Shown here: positions 6,237 to 8,142 of the stretch, in pieces
Position numbering within the stretch: the first letter of the stretch is position 1
Layout of the letters: each line of letters opens with the position of its first letter
Source: Deltaproteobacteria bacterium
Lineage (GTDB): Bacteria; Desulfobacterota; DSM-4660; Desulfatiglandales; Desulfatiglandaceae
Direction: 5' to 3'
Assembly: GCA_019314425.1 (NCBI GenBank)
Contig: JAFCZI010000099.1
Span: 1-8,142, forward strand
Length of the DNA stretch: 8,142 nucleotides
Program-made: the position numbers and the translations under genes
The notes under the pieces: model-generated
Seen by the model: only the letters and a program-made list of their open reading frames with translations
Told to the model about the DNA's origin: nothing
The model's database searches: none

Positions 6237-7694
6237 GTGGCTCAGATTGTGAAAGATCTCATCAAAAAAATTGAACAGACCCTCTCCCGATACAACATGC
6301 TCGATTATGGGAACCGGGTTCTGGTAGCGGTATCCGGGGGACCGGACTCCGTGGTTTTGCTGGATGTTCTGGACCGGTTGAAGGAATCCTTTTCACTGGA
6401 CCTGGTGGTGGCCCATTTCGACCATTCGCTGAGACCCGACGATGATGAACATGAAACCCGATTTGTGGCCACCCTGGCGGCTTCAAAGAATATTCCTTTT
6501 GTGACCCAAAAGGCCCTATCACCCCTGGGCGAAAGCGGCATGTCCCTTGAGGAAGCGGCCAGAGACCGGCGGTATGAATTCCTGGATCATGCCAAAAAAG
6601 CCCACGGGGGCCATAAAATTGCACTGGGGCATACCCTCGACGATCAGGCTGAAACCGTCATCATGCGTCTTTTGCGCGGCAGCGGACCCGCCGGTCTTTC
6701 CGGGATTCCGCCGGTTCGAAATCGTGATATTGTCCGACCCCTCATTGAGATCACCCGTCAGGAAATTGAGGGATATATTGCCCACCGAGACCTTCAGTAC
6801 ATCACCGATCCGTCCAACTTTGAAAAACACCATTTGAGAAACAGAATCCGATTGGACCTGCTGCCGCAGCTGAAAACCTATCAACCCAGAATCGTTGAAA
6901 TCCTGGGTCAGACTGCGGGAATTATGCGGGATGAAACCCGGTGGATGGAAACAGAAGCGGAAGAATGGATCAAAGGGCATGTGGAGGTCTTGGAAACAGG
7001 GCAGCATTCGGTTCCCCTGAAAGCGTTTGGGAAACTTGCAGCCGCGCTTCAGAACCAGATCATTCGCCAGATCATCAAGCATGTTCAGGGGGGGCTTCGC
7101 CGCATCAGCCTGCGGCACATTGAGGCCATAAAAGGACTGATACAAGGGCGGCCACAGGCAAGCTTAGACCTTCCCCACAGCGTTTGGGTCAAGAAAACCT
7201 ACGATACCCTGGCATTCGGCAAAAACGAGGGAAAACAGGACACCCAAGAAATCGAGGGGTTTCAATATGTTCTGGAGGGTCCGGGTGTTTTCGACCTTGA
7301 TGCGATCTCCTGCACGGTTACCATTGAGGAAATCAACGGAAAAGCCCCCCGCCCGGGCGGCAACGCATCTCCGTGGGTGGCTCACCTGGACGCCGACCGC
7401 GTCGAATACCCGCTGATGATCAGAAGTTTTGTTCCCGGCGACCGGTTTGTTCCTTTGGGCATGACGGGACACAAAAAAGTCAAGGATTTCTTCGTAGACC
7501 AGAAAATTCCATCCCGTGTCAGAAGACGCCTTCCGCTGCTATGCCAGGGAAAAGACCCCATCTGGATATGCGGTCTGAGACTTGATGACCGTTTCAAGGT
7601 GGGTCCAAAAACGAAACATGTCGTTCAGGTTTCCCTTGCTTTTTCCGCCGAAACCCTGCCCGGCGCTTTCCTCAACTATCCTTCAGACCCTTAA
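6237..7694 (+). CDS. tilS: tRNA(Ile)-lysidine synthetase
   Basis: TilS uses ATP and lysine to turn cytidine 34 of tRNA-Ile(CAU) into lysidine, changing decoding from AUG to AUA; it is normally essential. The 485-residue protein has the N-type ATP-pyrophosphatase domain: [11 protein letters not shown] with the PP-loop at 33-38, [11 protein letters not shown] (57-67), [12 protein letters not shown] (105-116), [20 protein letters not shown] from 131, and the [13 protein letters not shown] motif near 195-205. A helical middle region follows, then the TilS C-terminal domain ([52 protein letters not shown]). Length is usual for bacteria. The GTG at 6237 is taken as start, 6 bp after the mtnA stop. 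It has no good ribosome site, so coupling with mtnA is likely; a GTG at 6249 or an ATG at 6297 would still keep the active site. The 3' end overlaps the convergent SDR pseudogene. Confidence 0.95.
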   Translation: MAQIVKDLIKKIEQTLSRYNMLDYGNRVLVAVSGGPDSVVLLDVLDRLKESFSLDLVVAHFDHSLRPDDDEHETRFVATLAASKNIPFVTQKALSPLGESGMSLEEAARDRRYEFLDHAKKAHGGHKIALGHTLDDQAETVIMRLLRGSGPAGLSGIPPVRNRDIVRPLIEITRQEIEGYIAHRDLQYITDPSNFEKHHLRNRIRLDLLPQLKTYQPRIVEILGQTAGIMRDETRWMETEAEEWIKGHVEVLETGQHSVPLKAFGKLAAALQNQIIRQIIKHVQGGLRRISLRHIEAIKGLIQGRPQASLDLPHSVWVKKTYDTLAFGKNEGKQDTQEIEGFQYVLEGPGVFDLDAISCTVTIEEINGKAPRPGGNASPWVAHLDADRVEYPLMIRSFVPGDRFVPLGMTGHKKVKDFFVDQKIPSRVRRRLPLLCQGKDPIWICGLRLDDRFKVGPKTKHVVQVSLAFSAETLPGAFLNYPSDP

Positions 7695-8142
7695 AATAGG
7701 CAATCGTGGTTTGAAGCCCTTCATCCAATGCGGTACCCGGTTCCCACTTCAGTTTTTCTTTTGCCAGAGAAATATCCGGTTGACGCTGGAGGGGATCATC
7801 CTGGGGAAGGGGGCGAAAGACAATGCGGGATTTGCTGCCGGTGGCTTCAATGATTTTTTCAGCCAGCGCCAGGATGGTGAATTCCGTGGGATTCCCCAGG
7901 TTCCCAGGTTCACGGGCCCCACAAATTCATCGCTCCCATTCATCATGCGGACCATGCCGTCGAGCAGATCATCCACATAACAGAATGAGCGGGTCTGTGA
8001 TCCATCCCCGTAGACCGTAATATCCTCATTGTTTAATGCCTGGACAATAAAATTGCTCACCACCCGGCCATCGTTGGGGTGCATTCTGGGGCCGTAGGTG
8101 TTGAAGATGCGAACCACCCGGATATTCACGTTGTTCTGGCGG
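7672..8142 (-). pseudogene. UDP-glucuronate decarboxylase-type SDR gene, 3' part, frameshifted
   Basis: Intact relatives are cytosolic NAD-dependent extended SDR enzymes that decarboxylate UDP-glucuronate to UDP-xylose for surface polysaccharide; related UDP-sugar epimerases are similar. Only the C-terminal half is in the window. It reads [20 protein letters not shown], then [32 protein letters not shown] and FVGPVNLG. There the 8-bp duplication at 7895-7910 changes frame, and the direct reading ends at 7749 after about 54 unrelated residues. In the correct frame the family sequence resumes: [54 protein letters not shown] and [15 protein letters not shown], with stop TGA at 7672-7674. The restored end overlaps tilS by 23 bp. 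The YxxxK active site and NAD-binding glycines lie beyond the right edge. The broken protein would lack about 75 C-terminal residues, including substrate-binding parts. The family is clear; the exact substrate is less certain. Confidence 0.85.
7895..7910. repeat. Perfect 8-bp tandem duplication causing a frameshift
   Basis: CCCAGGTT is present twice in direct tandem (7895-7902 and 7903-7910). On the coding (minus) strand this is AACCTGGG twice, within the codons for VNLGNP of the SDR gene. Removing one copy restores the family reading frame exactly. The extra 8 bases are not a multiple of three, so the gene is out of frame with two copies. Confidence 0.9.

Noticed and set aside
6519..7145. 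A 208-codon minus-strand open frame within tilS.
   Set aside because: It is antisense to an unambiguous TilS coding sequence and shows no recognisable domain.

Overview
The window looks like ordinary chromosome from a moderately GC-rich Gram-negative bacterium, most likely a Desulfobacterota (deltaproteobacterial, Desulfobacteraceae-like) lineage. This taxonomic guess is inference from protein style (DUF481 barrel, DUF4139 protein, mtnA next to tilS, Orn/Lys/Arg decarboxylase followed by a small membrane gene); nothing in the sequence proves it.

Layout. The left third, minus strand, holds an outer-membrane DUF481 beta-barrel gene (1655-2758), read from a perfect-consensus sigma70 promoter (TTGACA-N17-TATAAT, 2855-2883). 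Its stop codon is followed at once by the remains of an Orn/Lys/Arg decarboxylase gene (285-1633). That gene has lost its N-terminus, lost its catalytic core by an out-of-frame internal deletion, and carries an in-frame TAG. Three bases further on is a small membrane-protein gene (281 to the left edge) that appears frameshifted. Divergent from DUF481, on the plus strand, come an exported DUF4139 protein with a C-terminal coiled coil (2955-5021), then mtnA (5121-6230; methylthioribose-1-phosphate isomerase, start revised from 5103) and tilS (6237-7694; tRNA-Ile lysidine synthetase). The last two are spaced like an operon. At the right edge, convergent with and overlapping tilS by 23 bp, is the 3' half of a UDP-glucuronate-decarboxylase-type sugar-nucleotide SDR gene, frameshifted by a perfect 8-bp tandem duplication (7895-7910).

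How it fits together. The intact genes do housekeeping (tRNA modification, methionine salvage) or envelope work (DUF481, DUF4139). The three broken genes (polyamine/amino-acid decarboxylase, its small membrane neighbour, nucleotide-sugar enzyme) are all on the minus strand and show different kinds of lesion, so this window shows accessory functions decaying rather than a new system. Point lesions could also be assembly errors; the large deletions are harder to explain that way. I found no CRISPR array, RNA gene, intact insertion sequence or defence system. No stretch over 300 bp lacks a gene or gene remnant; the gaps are 2759-2954 (divergent promoter region) and 5022-5120.
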